This document shows, in pieces, positions 13,466 through 13,907 of a DNA stretch of 13,907 nt. Origin of the DNA: Methanobacteriota archaeon. Its GTDB lineage: Archaea > Hydrothermarchaeota > Hydrothermarchaeia > Hydrothermarchaeales > SZUA-236. The DNA is taken from the NCBI GenBank assembly GCA_003230355.1, contig QIDD01000005.1, forward strand, positions 1-13,907, in the 5' to 3' direction. Each line of letters opens with the position of its first letter. The first letter of the stretch is position 1. The position numbers were made by a program, and so were the translations under genes. The notes beneath the pieces are model-generated. The model was not told where the DNA came from, did not search any database, and saw nothing but the letters and a program-made list of their open reading frames with translations.

Positions 13466-13814
13466 GCACCTCACCCTGATAAAGCATATTTGCTTTTGAA
13501 ATAGTTTGCTTCGGCAAACTAGGGGAGGAAACTCTGCCCATCGTGCAAAAAACCCGACAAACACCTGAGAAGGTGGGCTCTGGAGCAGAAATGATATTTT
13601 CCGCCTGTGCACATATATGTTGATGATGACGCAGGTCTGAAACGCTGGGCGGGAAAGTGAAACGTGCCATCCTCGGGGATGCAAGCCCAAACAAGCTGCC
13701 AGTGACAATTTTGCAGGAGGCGCGTGGTAGGGCGCTTAGACGAATGGTGCCAAACTGGGAAATCACGTTCAATCGTGATCCTATGAACAGAAGGCAGGTT
13801 ACTCGCGGCACGCC
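13453..13814 (+). ncRNA. rnpB: RNase P RNA
   Basis: The catalytic RNA that trims tRNA 5' leaders. Helix P1 closes the molecule: GGCGAGCCGC (13453-13462) pairs with GCGGCACGCC (13805-13814) over ten positions with one A-A mismatch. CR-I is GAGGAAACTC (13525-13534). Helix P4 forms between AACTCTGCC (13530-13538) and GGCAGGTT (13793-13800) and keeps the universal bulged U (13533). CR-III reads GATGCAAGCCCAAAC (13678-13692), CR-IV lies at about 13736-13751 (TTAGACGAATGG) and CR-V contains ACAGAAGGCAGGTTA (13787-13801). GTTTGC-TTCG-GCAAAC (13504-13519) is a strong UUCG hairpin in the P3 position. About 362 nt, normal for archaea. All protein-coding frames across it are incidental. Confidence 0.93.
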
Positions 13815-13844
13815 ACCCTAAATTCATAAATCGAAAGTGAGAGC

Positions 13845-13907
13845 TTAGTAAAATTTGAAGAAGACGTTTAACACAAGTCCAAGTGTAACTGCTGCGGTTA
13901 AAAACCA
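13845..13907 (-). CDS. C-terminal end of a probable membrane protein (runs off right edge)
   Basis: An open minus-strand frame enters from the right edge and ends at TAA (13845-13847) after 20 codons. The residues WFLTAAVTLGLVLNVFFKFY are strongly hydrophobic and end in K-F-Y, as for a last transmembrane helix with a short cytoplasmic end. The gene would converge on rnpB with a 30-nt gap. With so little in view this is a composition-based call. Confidence 0.45.
   Translation of the reverse strand, partial: WFLTAAVTLGLVLNVFFKFY

Noticed and set aside
13401..13827. Several minus-strand open frames over the RNase P RNA
   Set aside because: The plus strand forms P1 and P4 with all conserved regions of rnpB. 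The frames have no coherent domain and overlap one another.

Overview
The window is archaeal. It encodes an FtsZ of archaeal type, a GPN-loop GTPase, an M42 (TET-type) aminopeptidase, a DUF447 flavoprotein and a response regulator with a DUF835-like segment. Promoters look like TATA boxes about 25 nt upstream of starts, several genes appear leaderless or short-leadered, and there is an RNase P RNA gene. The DUF447 and DUF835-like proteins together with FtsZ suggest a euryarchaeal-type lineage, but the sequence does not fix the taxon.

Left end (1-5841). A secreted protein of unknown function runs off the left edge. Next comes a tightly packed five-gene minus-strand cluster headed by ftsZ (1755-2942). 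In transcription order it continues with a 72-aa winged-helix protein, a small protein resembling a degenerate EF-Tu/SelB-type G domain whose nucleotide-binding motifs are largely lost, a 153-aa protein with two copies of a W-x2-[RK]F-x2-LWL motif, and a 33-aa microprotein coupled by an ATGA overlap. No known division partner is recognisable, so this may be an undescribed FtsZ-associated module. A divergent 139-aa winged-helix gene shares the ftsZ intergenic region and is probably leaderless. It ends in a CTAG that is also the stop of the convergent DUF447 gene, which in turn follows a large response regulator (REC, Cys-rich, DUF835-like, ArsR HTH, helical tail).

Middle (6106-9093). A compact plus-strand operon encodes a class I/II aminotransferase, an M42 aminopeptidase and a GPN-loop GTPase.

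Right end (9103-13907). A 55-bp near-perfect direct repeat, made of the rnpB promoter plus the first 13 nt of RNase P RNA, occurs at 9103-9157 and 13412-13465. Only the second copy is followed by a complete rnpB (13453-13814). The repeats bracket about 4.3 kb of AT-richer DNA holding a minus-strand operon of two divergent DUF488 proteins and a 922-aa multidomain RecQ helicase (probable dual-OB N-terminus, helicase, RQC, HRDC, Myb/SANT-like C-terminus), all joined by ATGA overlaps. The simplest reading is an island inserted into the 5' end of rnpB that carried its own copy of the promoter and 5' end, so rnpB stayed intact. The island's genes look like a DNA-processing or defence module, and no integrase is present. 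The right edge holds the last 20 codons of a probable membrane protein convergent to rnpB.
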